Below are positions 1 through 13,112 of a stretch of 64,000 nt of DNA, piece by piece. The stretch spans positions 46,454,672 to 46,518,671 of the forward strand of contig OX031063.1 in assembly GCA_943736015.1 (NCBI GenBank), given 5' to 3'. Each line of letters opens with the position of its first letter. The stretch's first letter is position 1. A model generated the notes under the pieces. That model searched no databases and was not told where the DNA came from. It saw only the letters and a list, made by a program, of their open reading frames with translations. The position numbers and the translations under genes were made by a program. The stretch is from Tridacna crocea. Its lineage: Eukaryota > Mollusca > Bivalvia > Cardiida > Cardiidae.

Positions 1-820
1 TTTTCTACTTAATTTAAGGACAAATTTTAGCATTTTACTGACTATTGTCGTCTGCAAATGCTTTCAGTTTGGCCAAGTCTGAATTTTGTCAAGTGGTAAA
101 GAGTTAATTTATATGTGTTACAACAGTTACTTTCAACCTTTATTTTGCTCTAACACTCTGTCAGAATTGCTCTGATGATTGATTTAATTGCAAAATATCA
201 AGTAATTGAACAATAACTTAAAATGGCTGCTTGCACTGACAGTCTGAAAAATGTACATGTATGCATCTTGCTATAGTAGAATACAAATCAAAGTCTAAGA
301 ATGTTTCTTTTTTGTCAATATTGATTAAGTATACAACTGCATGAAATGAACTTAAATTATTTTTCTTTATCTAAAATGATATTCCAAACAGCATGGAAAG
401 TTTGTTTATTCCACTTCTCTGTATTCGAAAAACATTTGGCAAAATGTCCTACTCTGCACTTTCTGGCCTAAACGTCCCGGCCAAGACGTCCGTGGCCAAA
501 ACGTCCGTGGCCAAAACGTCCTTTTATTCAGGACCGTTAAAATTTGAGCGTGTGCTGTACGGGTCTTATCGATACTCCCAAAACCAATATTGTTTTCTGC
601 TGATTTCAGTCACATATTGATATTGCAGAGTCATTTCTTTTTTAAACCAAAAGAATTTCGACACATAAAATAAAACCGATTCGGCCCACAATCAGAATGC
701 TTGACTTGTACAATTTGTTTTTGGTCTATTGACTGCATTTCTTGTGCAGTTTACTTTTGGTCTCTTATTATTATTATTATTATTATTATCCAATAGTACA
801 ACAATCTAAATTTTCTTTAG
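1..820. other. Non-coding, AT-rich
   Basis: Bases ~35-110 match the tail of the family-A hairpin MITE (TTGTCGTCTGCAAATGCTTT ... TGGTAAAGAGTTAA). At 474-522 a 17-bp unit (GTGGCCAAAACGTCC-like) is repeated three times. A (TTA)n run ends at ~790. Otherwise I see nothing. Confidence 0.6.
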
Positions 821-1320
821 AAATAAAGAATGAAAAAAAAAAAAAAAAAAAAAAATTTAAAAAAAAAATGCAATTTTAACAAATTTATGGTAGCAAAACA
901 AAGACAAAAATGGAATAACTTTCAGAAAAAAGAAGATACTGGGAAGATAACGGTTTTTACAAATGTCTTAAAAGTTTTCACTGATGCAAATAATATACAC
1001 GTACATGTATAAAAATGATAAATACAAACATTATATATTTGGACAATGTGTAAAAACAGGACTCAAGTTTAACAAAACAATAGCCAAGGTTATCATGTCA
1101 TCTATTCTTTTCTTCCCTTTATCTGTTACTTAATCTTTTCATCCAGTCTTAAAATCTCACTTGGCTCGATACAGCATTTTTATACAAAAAAAAATCATAG
1201 TGTCGTTTTTAAGCTGAAATGGACGCAAGCTCTCAATGTAACAAATGTAAACGAATACTTTGATAGTAATCAAAACAAAACAGAATACCCCAAGACGTTA
1301 CAGATTTTTTTCTTGCAATT
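821..1320. other. Non-coding; poly(A) tract
   Basis: An A-run at ~830-868 produces a spurious poly-lysine frame. Nothing else is recognised up to the repeat at 1.32 kb. Confidence 0.6.
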
Positions 1321-1324
1321 TATT

Positions 1325-3032
1325 ATGCTCCCCGAAGGACGAGCATATAATCGCCGCTTCGTCCGTCCGTCCGTCCGTCTGTCCGTCCGTCCGAAGCCAT
1401 ATCTCCAGAACCCTTGGACCAAATAGGATAAAACTTCATATATGAACTCCTTTTGGTAATGCACCGATGTATCTTTCCCGGTTTTTCAATTTGACCCCGT
1501 GTCATGGAAAAAAGGGGCTAAATGCAAAATTGTAATTTTTACTAATATCTCATTCAGTTTTTGTCAAAATTTCACGAAACTTCATGGTTATTTGTTTATG
1601 GAAAGTTTCAGCATGTGCCCTTGCTATTTTTATGCTAGGCGTTTTTTAAGTTGACGTTCTGTCATAGAAAATGGAGGTTTCTTGCAAAATTCCATTTTTT
1701 ACTAATGCATGTATATCCGTCCGTCCGTCCGAAGCCATATCTCCAGAACCCTTGGACCAAATAGGATAAAACTTCATATCTGAACTCCTTTTGGTAATGC
1801 ACCGATGTATCTTTCCCGGTTTTTCAATTTGACCCCGTGTCATGGAAAAAAGGGGCTTAATGCAAAATTGCAATTTTTACTAATATCTCATTTAGTTTTT
1901 GTCAAAATTTCATGAAACTTCATGGTTATATTGTTTATGGAAAGTTTCAGCATGTGCCCTTGCTATTTTTATGATAGGCGTTTTTTTAGTTGACGTTCTG
2001 TCATGGAAAAAGGGCGTTTCCAATTATTACTAATACCTCATTCAGTTTTGAAGAAAATTTTATTAAACTTCATGGTTATATTGTTTTTTAAGTTTCACCA
2101 TGTCCTCTTGTTTTTTTATCTATGTGTTTTTCAATTTGACCCTCTGTCATGAAAAAAGGGGGTTTCTTGTAAAATGCCAAGGAAAAGGCGGCCTGAATGC
2201 AAAATTGCAATTTTTACTAATATCTCGTTCAGCTTTTGTCGAAATTTCATAAAACTTCATGGTTATATCTTGTTTTAGAAGTTTCAACATGTGCCCTTGT
2301 TATTTTCCAGCTGTGGATTATTAATGCGCAAATACCTCTTACCTGGTTTCTCAATTTGAGGCTGCATCACGGAAAAAGGGGACTTCATGAAAAAAATTGT
2401 TTTTCACTAGTATCTCCTACATCAGTGCTCAAAACTTTATGAAATTTCAAATCTGAACTTGTTGGAACGTTGCCCAGGCACCTCTTTTCCGGGTTCTCAA
2501 TTACAGGCTTCGTCGCAGAAAAAGGGGGCTTCATGTAATTATTTTTCCGCTCTAATATCTCTTACATTAGGTCTCAAAAGTTCATGAATTTTCAAATCTG
2601 AGCTCGTTGGAACATTGCCCAGATACCTCTTACCCGGTTTCTCAATTTCAGGCTGCGGCACGAAAACAGGGGGCTTCATGTAAAAAATCGTTTTATGTAA
2701 TATTTACTGTATGACTGCTCAAAATTTTATGATATTTCGAATTTTGAATTATTATTCAAAAATGCAACAAACCACACACCCGTTGTATTTATTCCAATGA
2801 TGCAATATTGTCTTATGGGAAAAGGGGGCTTAAAAGGGGCTTAGTGGGCTTTTTATCCTCTACAAGTTTGTGTTGACTATCTCTAAGATAGTAATTGCCT
2901 TTTCACTTCAATTTTTGGGGAGCATGAACAGGTCTTTTTAGAATAAAAGAAGTGAATTTATATCAATTTCATACATTTTGTAAAAAAAACACTTGTTCGG
3001 GGAGCATAACCCGTCTCTGACAGCTCTTGTTT
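1325..3032 (+). mobile_element. Rolling-circle-like array element, family I
   Basis: It begins GCTCCCCGAAGGACGAGC, continues with a (CCGT)n stretch, and has internal repeats built around TTTTTACTAATATCTCATTC. It ends with the hairpin CCGTC-TCT-GACAG followed directly by CTCTTGTTT. The first ~330 bases after the microsatellite are duplicated (from ~1,378 and again from ~1,716). A second copy is at 21,456-22,687. The architecture (5' block, microsatellite, central tandem repeats, 3' hairpin) is that of Helentron-associated elements; the class is inferred. Confidence 0.7.
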
Positions 3033-3089
3033 TTATGTTACTTAGCGTCAAAAACGGCGCAAGAGCAAATTTCTTAAACCTTTATATAG

Positions 3090-4622
3090 AAACAAGAGGA
3101 CCATGATGGTCCTATATCACTCACCTGAGTACCAAGCAGTATAGGTCATGAATAAAGAGAAATACCAAACATCAAGATTCAAGGCCAAAATATACTGAAA
3201 CAAGAGCAGAAAATTATTGCAATTTGACTTGAGACTTTGAAGTTCCGTTCCGGACAAGCAAGAAATACTGTAAAAATGAATATCAAAGTGGAATTACTCA
3301 AAATCCGCGCTAGGTAGAGTTAATGTTCTTGCGCACTGTACTCTGTAATACTGCAACAAACATGCATACCAAGTATGAAGTCGTTCTGACTTGAAATGAC
3401 AAACTTATATTCCGGACAGGCACTATAATGCAAAAATGACATTCAAAGGGAAATAACTCAAATACAGCTCAAGATAGATTTACAATTCTTGTGCACAGCA
3501 CTTCCGAGTATTGCAACAAACGAAATTTCAAGTAATTTCTACTTAGCTTTGCTCTGGACAAGCAAAAAATTCTAAAAAATGAAGGTGAAAAGGGGAATAA
3601 CTCAAAATTTGTGCTAGGAAGAGTTATGATTCTTGTGCAATGTACTTTTTTTTATTTTTCAACAATCATGCGTATCAAATTTGAAGATGTGCAGGCTGTA
3701 GATGACGAAGTTATATTCCAGACGAGCAGAAATGCTGTCAAATGATGATCAAAGGGAAATAACCAGTGGGCAGTACAAGGTAGAGTTACAGTTTTTTCAC
3801 ACTGCACGCTGTATTATTGCAACAAACACATATACCAAGTATCAAGTCAATCGGACTTGAGATGACAAAGTTATACTCCGGACTAAGAACTATTCTAAAG
3901 ACTGTATAATTCAAGGGCAAATAACTCCAGCTTTTCCGGTCTGATTACTACCATAATCGAACTCATCCGGGATTATACAGTCATATATATTTTGAACAAG
4001 ATAGGTACTGTTTGGTTGATATTTGTACATGCCAGAGCGTAAACAAAGTCAAACATAGCAATTTTTCTAATTCAAGGGCAAATAACTCCAGTTGTTCAGG
4101 TCCGATCACATCCATCATTGAACTCATCCAAAATCTTATATTCATATATATTTTACCAAGTTTGGTAACGAATGCTTTATAATTGTAGATGCTAGAGTGT
4201 AAACAAAGTCAAATATAGTATTTTTTTTTCTATTTCAAGAGCAAATAACTCCAGTCGTTCTGGTCCGATTACACCCATAATCAAACACATCCGAGATCTT
4301 ATATATATATATTGACCAAGTATGTTGCTGATTCGTTGATATTTGTAGATGCTAGAGTGTAAACTAAGTCAAATATAGCAATTTTTCTAATTCAAGGGCT
4401 AATGTTCTTGTCCGATTACATTCATAATCGAAGTCATCCGAGATCTTATGGTCATATATATTTTGACCAAGTTTGGTGCTGACCGGTTGATATTTGTAGA
4501 TGCTAGAGTGTAAACAAAGAAATGTGAACGGATGACGGCTGGATGGATGGACAACGGATGCAGACGGACGGTGAGTGATCACAATAGCTCACTCTGAACA
4601 CTTCCTGCTCAGGTGAGCTAAT
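3090..4622 (-). mobile_element. Rolling-circle-like array element, family II
   Basis: Reverse orientation: the left edge is AAACAAGAG plus the hairpin GGACCATGATGGTCC. The middle has units of ~115-170 bases, each with an 'AAATAACTC' core, and the right edge is CTCAGGTGAGCT. The right-hand portion repeats GATGCTAGAGTGTAAAC about every 130 bases. Confidence 0.7.
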
Positions 4623-4879
4623 ACGAAAGAGAATGGGTCAGTAACTTTAAATCAAAATGGACGCAACTTCCCATTTTGCTACAGCAATTAAAATATATTG
4701 AAGTGGAGATATTACAGAATACTTCGAGATATTGTAGACTCTAATCATTTTAGAAGAAAAACGTGTTTTAGTCGATCAAAAATATTCCCCTTCTGAAATT
4801 CTATACGACAGGCCGTTATCGGAAATCCTTTGGGACCAGATTATCGATAAATTCCAAGGGGAGCAATTCTTGCTCGACC
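4623..4879. other. Unique-looking non-coding gap
   Basis: Between the array element and the LINE fragment. No motif or frame is recognised. Confidence 0.5.
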
Positions 4880-5870
4880 CGCAGCATGAAGTTGGGAATG
4901 GTTGTATTTTTTGTAAAGAAAAGCCTTCGGCCAATAATACAGCATGTTTACTGCATTTTTAACAATACCAAAAACGTCTTGTTGAGAATGACAGATATAA
5001 GTTTTGTAACTTTTTTTTACGGTAACTATATTTCTACATTTCATCAGGTTAAAAAGGATCTTTTCGTACATTGTACCATGAAAATAGTAAAGTGTTACTG
5101 TTTCTTTCTGCCTCAAAAAGTGAACAATGGGAAAAAAGAATGATATTCATTTTCAATTATTAAAAGATCATCGTGAAATAAACCATGACGACATATGCTA
5201 TCTTCTCTTGCAATATCAAAACGGCGTCCAAGTTGTATGTTTAAACTTGAACATCTGAATCCTGCAAAGGCCCTCCTTAAATTCAGAGACACATCTACAC
5301 AAAGATATCCATTATTGGTTTAATTGTGATGAAATGTTTGTAAAAATCGCTACGAGATGAACTCTGGATATTTGTTTGGAGATTCTGAAGAGAACAATCT
5401 AAAATTCTAGATTCAAATAATATAACAAAAACATCAACGTCACCTACATCTTGGAAGACCCATGCATAACCATACGCATATGAAAAAAGTAAATTTTTAA
5501 CCCTTGTTGCCCTGTTAATTCTTCCTGAATCACCATGTGCTTTTAGAAAATTGAAACACTGTCTCGGGTAGCTTTAATTCTCCATATGCAAAAAAATTTT
5601 GCACCAATATTTTACAGATTTAGTGGTGTAGGTGACACATAAAGGCAGTCTTCCACATTCAGCTAACACAACTCTATTGTTTACTGTATGGTTTATGCCT
5701 AAGAAACCTATACAAAATTGTATTTGGACGTTTTCAACAATATCAGAATATTCAAATCCACATATCTAAGCCCAAAATGTAAGTATGGGAAGCACCATAG
5801 TATCCAACAACTTAAAATATTCTTTGTGTAAAAATGACCAAAATTATACCTAAAGGTGGCCCTTTAGATT
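4880..5870 (-). mobile_element. Old LINE 3' fragment (post-RT region and zinc knuckle)
   Basis: The - strand in several frames gives the tail region found behind the RT in many invertebrate LINEs. Visible blocks are GRLPLCV..TTKSVKYWCKN, a CSSLNIQLGRRFDIARE block followed by C..H and IENEYHS, and, near the end, YEKILFNLMKCRNIVTVKK. Multiple stops and frame changes interrupt it. No RT core remains. The call rests on recalled family blocks, not on an alignment. Confidence 0.55.
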
Positions 5871-6345
5871 TTGGGACGAAAATAAAAAAAAACACCTATA
5901 CTCCCAATTCCTTTTAATTTTCATTCATAAAATCCCAATAGTAGAAAGCCATCCGACAACAAGAGAAATTAAGAGATTTACTACGGCCAAGGTCAACTTC
6001 GACTGAAAACACGTTCTATTTTTACATGAGCAAACCACTCATTTTCATTCCGGAAATACACATACGACGCTTCAAACATAGCGTCCGAACATGACAATGG
6101 AAAATAATTAATAATTTCATGTACATGTTTGTTATGTTATGGAATTTAAGCGTCATTAGTCACTTGCCAGTCACTTTACATTCCCACACTGATTCTTTTT
6201 TTTTTTTTTTTTTAATTTTTGGCGCGAAATCTAAAAATACCATCAGAGGCTACGTAGCCTTTTGAGGGAACACCATCTTTTTTTTTGTAATTTTATGATT
6301 CTTAATCATTGATTATTTGTATTGTTTTTTCATTGGCCGATGATA
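5871..6345. other. Non-coding, AT-rich
   Basis: Contains T-runs near 6,197-6,215 and 6,278-6,287. No gene or repeat is recognised. Confidence 0.5.
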
Positions 6346-6347
6346 TT

Positions 6348-8463
6348 AACCCGACAGTCGTGTACACACTGAAGAAAGTTCATACTGCGAGGCCGACTGT
6401 CGTGTACTAAATGAAGGAAAACTCGTTGGGTGCCCGACGATCGGACTGATGAAATATCGTCTTGGAGGCACGATTACGTGCGCGCTATTTCCGATTTCTT
6501 CATTCAGTACTGATGCTGTCGTGACGGCACTGAAGAATCGGACTCTTATGTACACGTGTAAATGGGTTGGGCCAAAACGCAGACTGTTATGTGAACCGGC
6601 ACGGCGTAGACAGTCTCATTGGAGCACACGGCAATAGTCATTTATACAGAGTGTTACAGAACAAATGTACAAGCGTAGCTGTCATCCTTTTTATACGTCC
6701 GAAGGTTCGTATTACCTTATACTGTACACCCGGTCGTCCGTCCGTCCGTTTGCAATTTCTTGTGTGAGCAACTCCTCCTACAGTTTCCATCGGAATTAGG
6801 TCTATTTGAAATTTGCCACAATGGTGCGTACACGACGGTCGGGTAAATACGCCACATTCGTACAGGAGCGTTAGGGGACAGAACTCATTTCATAGCCATC
6901 CACAGCTGAAGAAAGCAAGATGGCCGTTTTTCATGCGCACCGCACTTTTCCATAATTTGTTCTATCAGTGTATGTAGTCTCTAGTGAATACCTTGAAAGG
7001 TTACAGGCTTTTTCGTCACCACCTTTTCAGTCTTATTGGAACAAAATCTCTATGTGCCCTCTAAAATGAATTATTTTACGCATAAAAGTACTTTGAATAA
7101 AACTTGTTTATGCTTTGTTCTCTCTCGGAGTCGTATCTTAAATGGAACAGAAACTTTGCTAATGATTCAAGACTTGAAACACAGTATGTCTCCGCACCGC
7201 CTCTTGCCTAGGCTAGCGGCCTTTCAATACAAAATACATTGAAAATCCGTATCAAAGCTGGCTTGATTCCAAGGAATTGGATCTAGTTTTGATAAATTGC
7301 GCTTCTTTTTTTTTTCACTGTTTGTTCATCATGCTGCTTATGCTGTCTTAGTGGATTCAACTTTTTGCATCATGAATTCATAATGCATGCTAGCAAAACG
7401 GCCAAATTCCGGCCAATAGAGTAATTTCAGGCCCTCAGGGACCTCTAGTTGGATAAATGGACTGAGGGGTGGATGTATGAATTTATGGTTTTTAACACTG
7501 TCTTCAACATAGTTTCAATTACACCAGTAATTTTCGAGAAACTCGAATGTTTTCTGCAAAAGTTTTAAGTTTAGAAGAGAGTAGAATAATCGTTTGGAAG
7601 AGTGCTACTGCCAGCTAAAATTTGCTGGGCAGTGTCAAATAAACATATCTGTACAGATCTTTTGTTGTACGGACTATGATTGAATATACATGTATATGAG
7701 GGAAAAAAATCCTTTTCGCCCGTTTCTATAATTTGCCTATTTTCATAGTATCTTCAACGTTTGTAATAGATTACCTTTGAAAGCTTAGTAATGGTGAAAA
7801 TTCCTAACACATCACCCACCACGTCACTCTTAGGACTATCAGTCCTTTGATTTTGATAGCTTGGAAGTTATGGCCTAAACAGAAATTCAAAGTGAAAAGT
7901 TGGCTATTTCAGAAGTCAAGGGTAGATAATTTCAGACTACAAACAGCGATCCAAATTTTGAGAGTCACATGCACAACTAGACATCATGGAGATTCATTGT
8001 GGCAAGTTTGAAGTAGATCTAATTCCGATGGAAATTGTAGGAGGAGTTGCGCACACAAATAATTGCTTAAGGACGGACGACCAGGTGTATAACATTATAC
8101 GACCCTTCGGGCATGGCACCCTGTATAAATGACTATTGCTCCACTGAGACGGTCTACGCCGTGCCGGTTCACATATCAGTCTGCGTTTTGGTCCAACCCA
8201 TTAACACAGTGTACGTAAGATCCCGCTTCTTCAGTGCGGACACGACTGCATCGTGTACTGAATGAAGAAATTGGAATAGCGCGCACGTAAGTCGTGCCGA
8301 CAAGACGATATTTCATCAGTCTGGGCACGACAGTCGGGCACCCAAGAAGTTTTCCTTCATTGAGTACACGACAGTCGGGCACCAAGAAGTTTTCCTTCAT
8401 TGAGTACACGCCAGTTGTCCTCGCAGTATGAATTTTCTTCAGTGCGTACACGACGGTCGGGTA
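6348..8463. mobile_element. Large inverted-repeat (foldback-type) element
   Basis: The left arm (~6,348-6,830) and right arm (~7,990-8,463) are inverted copies of about 480 bases. The shared landmarks are the end ACCCGAC.GTCGTGTAC, the block GACGGTCTACGCCGTGCCGG with its inverse, and a (GTCC)n stretch next to TGCAATTTCTTGTG. The right arm has a ~52-bp direct duplication (CACGACAGTCGGGCACC). A second copy of the terminal sequence, CGTACACGACGGTCGGGTAA, lies at ~6,828-6,848, so the left arm alone also has TIR-like ends. Each arm includes the 5' part of the family III element. The middle has no transposase frame. Confidence 0.72.
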
Positions 8464-8773
8464 AATAGTCACTTTGTTTTTCATATAAATTTCAGTGATA
8501 TATATATATATTCTTTAATTTGGTGAGACGTAAACAATCTAAATAGCCTACCTGCCTTTAATTTGGATCGACACTGACTTCTTTTCGTAGTCTTGTCCAA
8601 ATTAAACGCATTTGTAGATAGTAGCGTATGCTACCTTTACAGACTACATTCCGGGGGATATTTCCTTAAATTCTATACAAATTAATTAGTTAAAAAAGCG
8701 AAGGAATTTTTGGTATGGATACATATCTAACACTTTTTTTTCTTTCTTTTTTCATCTTCAGCACATCGCAACG
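8464..8773. other. Non-coding
   Basis: A short (AT)n run is at ~8,500. No gene or repeat is recognised. Confidence 0.5.
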
Positions 8774-8914
8774 TCAGTTCCCATAATCCAGGTAAACCTT
8801 GAAAAAGACCGCAACATACTGTACAGGGCCCTGTTTTATGAAAAACGTCGATCGTAACATAGACCTCTGAAACTCTATTGGTCTATCAAGAGATAACGAA
8901 TTTTTTTATTATCG
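8774..8914 (+). repeat. Left arm of an inverted repeat split by the LINE
   Basis: It carries CAGTTCCCATAATCC and GACCGCAACATACTGTACAG, which recur inverted at 12,986-13,112. The arms are ~80% alike by eye. Before the LINE arrived, ~460 bases separated them. Confidence 0.7.
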
Positions 8915-9376
8915 GATACCGTTACTATAAATAGAACTTTAAGGATTCCTTCTGTATCGTATTTAGTAAGGAAAGGTGTGTAACGAAAAGAGTTTTTTCT
9001 CCCGCACCCTGACCTTCGAAAGTTTCAAACGGCTCTTGCAATTAAGCAATAGTTCTCGTCTAAAAGATTTCAAACGCTTCCACTAGTCTTTTCCGGACTG
9101 CTATGCACTGAAGTCACACGATTTATAATCCGGCAGCGAATAATGTTTTTAATTCCACGCATCAATCGAATTTTTTTTTTTTTTGTGATTTATTACTGAA
9201 ATCATTGAATGAATATATTTTCTAATTATAAGTTGTCTTTTTTTATCCAATCCAGTGTCACGATTTTCATCTTCCATTTCGCATATGACAGGGGACGGGG
9301 GTAAATTTGTTTCCGATTTGGTTGCACACCTTTTCATACTATATACTATACAGATAGAATCCCCATTTTGCTACTT
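8915..9376. other. Spacer between inverted-repeat arm and LINE
   Basis: A T-run lies near 9,171-9,184. There is a short - strand frame (9,149-9,337) with no family resemblance. Nothing else is seen. Confidence 0.45.
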
Positions 9377-9389
9377 CTAGTAATAAAAA

Positions 9390-12300
9390 TATACGATACG
9401 TCCAACACCACTGCTAATTGTATTTCTATTGCCCATCTTAACATACGCAGTATACGTAATAAGATAGAATTCATATCTGACTTTATGTCCGACTTTGATA
9501 TATTGTGTTTCTCTGAAAGTCACTTAGATCGCACAGTTTTAGATGCAGACTTGACTTTTGATACACTTGAAAGCAGCATATACAGACAGGATATGACATC
9601 ACACTCGGGTGGGCTCATTGCATATGTCTCAAATTCCCTTTTTTCTAAACGAAGATATGACTTGGAGCACAATTTACTTCATTCAATGTGGATTGAAGTC
9701 AAATATCGGTCAACATCCTTTCTTCTTTGTACTGTTTATCGTTCTCCTAACACAACTGTTGCATTCTGGGACTATTTCAATATTTCCTTAGAAAAAGCTC
9801 TTGAGTCTAATAAACGAATAGTTATTGTAGGAGACCTAAACCAAGACTTGCTCGATCCGACTGAATTCCATCTCAGAAATGTTATATCTATGAACAATCT
9901 CACGAATGTCATCACAAAGCCTACTCGTGTCACAACACACTCATCAACACTACTTGACCCTATTCTAGTCTCCAACTTTATCAACGTTACTCACGCTGAC
10001 ACCTTAGACATTGACAGTATCATTAGTGACCATAAAGCTACTCTTGTTTTATTTAGGTTTGACAGTACCCCTTTAACATGCTTGAAAAGAACGGTCTGGA
10101 TTTATAACCGAGCTGATTTTATTGAACTTAACCAAATGATACACGTAAAAAATTGGAACCCATTTTTGTCTTGTGATATAAACGAAGCATGTGAATATTT
10201 TACTTCTACCCTATTAGAAATGATGTCAGTATGTAAACCATCAAAAGAAGTCACCATCAGACCCAATGACAGACCGTGGTATGACTCTGAAATAAGGCGA
10301 CTTAGTAGACAACGCGACAGACTTCAGAAAATCATGACGAAACGTGGACAAACTTCGGATTGGCTTAGATATAAAAACATAAGAAATAAAGTAAATAATT
10401 TGAAAAAACATGCCAAACAAAGATACTTTAGAAATCTTGATGAAACAATTTCAAACTCACGCATCAGTGACCCCAAAAAATATTGGAAATATCTCCGCAG
10501 TCTGGTCAACATGAACAAGAAATCTGACCTTATTCCAATTCTTAAATCTAATAGTAATAACGTCGAAATATTTCATTATACAGACTTGGAGAAGGCAGAA
10601 TGCTTAAACGAATATTTCTCATCTATTTCTACTGTAGATGAGTCTAACGCTTGTTTGCCACCTTTTCATCCTAAGACTTGTAATATTCTGATTATAATTG
10701 GCATCACTAGACAACAAATAGAAGACATAATCAGCACTTTAGAAGTAAACAAAGCAGCAAGCCCTGATTTAATCAGTCATAAATTACTAAAAAATATTAA
10801 ACAGAGTATATCCAAACCCTTACAAATATTATTTAATAAGTCGTTACAAGATCAAACTTTCCCTCAAAAATGGAAACATTCACTAGTTAATCCACTTTTC
10901 AAAAAGGGAGATAAATCTTTAGCGTGCAATTATCGACCAATATCTCTTTTAAGTTGTGTCAGTAAACTGATGCAACCACCTACACTCAAATCATTTACTC
11001 TACGAAAAGCAATCTGGTTTCTTGCCGGGTCATTCAACAGTCCATCAACTGATCGAAATATACCACCAAATCGTTTCTGCTTTTGATGCAAAACAAAACC
11101 TGTTATGGTATTTTGCGACATATCGAAGGCATTTGATAGAGTCTGGCATAGAGGTATTATTTTTAAACTTCGTCAACATGGCATCGATGGTCCCCTTCTT
11201 CAATGGTTTAAAAATTATTTGTCCAATCGTCAACAATCTGTTATTATTAGAACTGCCAGATCTAAAACAACATCAATAAATGCAGGCGTTCCTCAAGGAT
11301 CGGTTCTCGGGCCATTACTTTTCTTTGTCAACGTGAATGATATTTCAGACAATCTTTTAAGTATATCTCGTCTGTTTGCAGATGACACCTCACTAGCTTG
11401 TACTTCCACTCAAATTGAAGATATTGAGGGTATTTTAAATCATGACCTGCTTATTATATCCCAATGGGCAAAACAATGGCTGGTATCATTTAATCCCTCA
11501 AAAACAGTAGCTATGCACTTCACAAATACTAATGTTCAGCCACCAGATTTATTATTTAACAATGTTCCGATTCAGTTTGTTACGAATCATAAACACCTTG
11601 GACTAACTCGAAGTAGTAATGGTAAATGGCGTGAACATATTAATAATATAACCCAGTCTTCAAACAAGATCCTGGGAATTATGAGATCTTTAAAATTTAG
11701 GCTAAAGAGAGATTCTCTCAACCAAATATATATATCTTTTTGCGACCACTTCTCGAATACTCCTCAGTAGTCTGGGATAACTGTACCATGTCGGAAAAGG
11801 ATCGTTTGGAAAAAATTCAAATGAGGCCGCAAGAATAGTAACCGGTATTACAAGATCAGCTTCTACTCTTGACTTGTACAAAGAAATCGGTTGGTTAACG
11901 TTAGATAATAGGCGTAAATATCAGAAACTTGTACTTATTTATAAAATAGTCAACGGTCAGACTCCGCAATACTTAAACGATATCTTTCCTTTAAATGTTA
12001 ACGCAAGAACAAATTACTTACTCCGCAATGCTAACGATATCGATTTAGTTGCTTGTCGAACCGAATTGATGACAAGTCTTTTATTCCATCGGCAGTTACT
12101 CTATGGAACGAACTCTCCGACGATATTAAATCCTTGCAATCTTTGTCGCAATTTAAATTTCGTATCCTACAGACCTTTCATGTTTCTGATGTTCCTAAAC
12201 ACTTTTTCGTCGGTAAACGCCATCTCTGTTGTACATACAAGAATTCGTAACAGATGCAGCAATCTGAACTTTGACCTTTTCTCGAATTATACATCTCAAA

Positions 12301-12527
12301 ATGCAAGCTGTAAGTGCGGTTACGATCAAGAAGATGCTGAACATTATTTCTTCAGATGTACACAATACGCAATACAGAGAGATAATCTCTTTCAAACTTT
12401 ACGTCGATTTCATCCATTAAATATCAACATTCTATTGTATGGATCTGATAATCTCAGTTTCAAAGACAACTCATTGATATTTAGGACTGTGCAAACTTAT
12501 ATAACAGATACAGGACGATTCAAGTAA
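9390..12527 (+). pseudogene. LINE endonuclease-reverse transcriptase, frame-shifted
   Basis: The longest open piece (9390-11086) carries the endonuclease, nearly whole, and the RT fingers. A second piece (11105-11770) carries the RT palm with SGVPQG-type and FADDT motifs. A third (11874-12527) carries the thumb and the zinc knuckle. It would normally be one ORF2-type protein. About six frame changes separate the pieces. There is no gag-like ORF1, because the copy is 5' truncated. Confidence 0.88.
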
Positions 12528-12972
12528 TCCTGAACAAGCAATCGATAATTTATTTGACCAATTCGCCCGGATCTTGGGACCCCACTGACTTACGATTAAT
12601 CTACAGTAATCATTTAGTTAAAATATAAAATCTGAGTGTTTTTTTTTTCCTTCATTTTCTTTTATTTAAAAATTTCCTATTTTCTTTTCCAACTCGATTT
12701 ATCAATTTATCAATTGCCATTACGATGTTAGTGCGAAACTGCAACAAAATTGTCGTCAAAAATGAAATGAAAACTTTATGCATATTAAAAAGCCAAAAGT
12801 AAAAATGGGCGACTCTAAAAAAAATGTAATTTCATAAAGGGAATGACCGAATCTAAGTTGAGAGAACTTGTGGTCAGACCCTTTTGCCTTGTCCTTTGAT
12901 TGTGTATTATTGTTCTGTGTTGTAAATTATATTCTTGTAAAATACTTGGCAATAAAATATGTTTAAATTAAA
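9390..12972 (+). mobile_element. LINE, I/Jockey-CR1 group, 5'-truncated, decayed
   Basis: A non-LTR retrotransposon copy flanked by a 13-bp target duplication, CTAGTAATAAAAA, at 9377-9389 and 12973-12985. It begins inside the apurinic-type endonuclease (AHLNIRSIRNK, SESHLD, VYRSPN, GDLNQD, ISDHKA) and continues with a linker and reverse transcriptase ([40 protein letters not shown]). It ends with a C-terminal region carrying a C-x-C...H...C knuckle (CKCGYDQEDAEHYFFRC). A ~430-base AT-rich 3'UTR ends near AATAAAATATG. The reading frame changes near 10,970, 11,100, 11,740, 11,825, 12,065 and 12,230, so the copy is dead, yet the target duplication is still perfect. The insertion sits between the two arms of an inverted repeat. 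Confidence 0.92.
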
Positions 12973-12985
12973 CTAGTAATAAAAA

Positions 12986-13112
12986 ATCTGTTATCCTTTT
13001 ATAGACGAATAGAGATTCAGAAACCTATTGTACAACCGACGTTTTGGATAAAACCGGACCCTGTACAGTATGTTGCGGTCTATTTTAAGGTTTTGCAGGA
13101 ATATGGGAACTG
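12986..13112 (-). repeat. Right arm of the same inverted repeat
   Basis: Inverted match to 8,774-8,914, with CTGTACAGTATGTTGCGGTC in the middle. Its inner edge coincides with the LINE target duplication. An open - strand frame across it (12,991-13,218) has no counterpart in the left arm, so I do not call a gene. Confidence 0.7.

Noticed and set aside
830-1012. Poly-lysine start frame
   Set aside because: It is a translated A-run with no family resemblance.
1270-1873. Frames containing DGRTDGRTDGR and MTRGQIEKPGKIHRC
   Set aside because: They translate the (CCGT)n microsatellite and a duplicated array segment.
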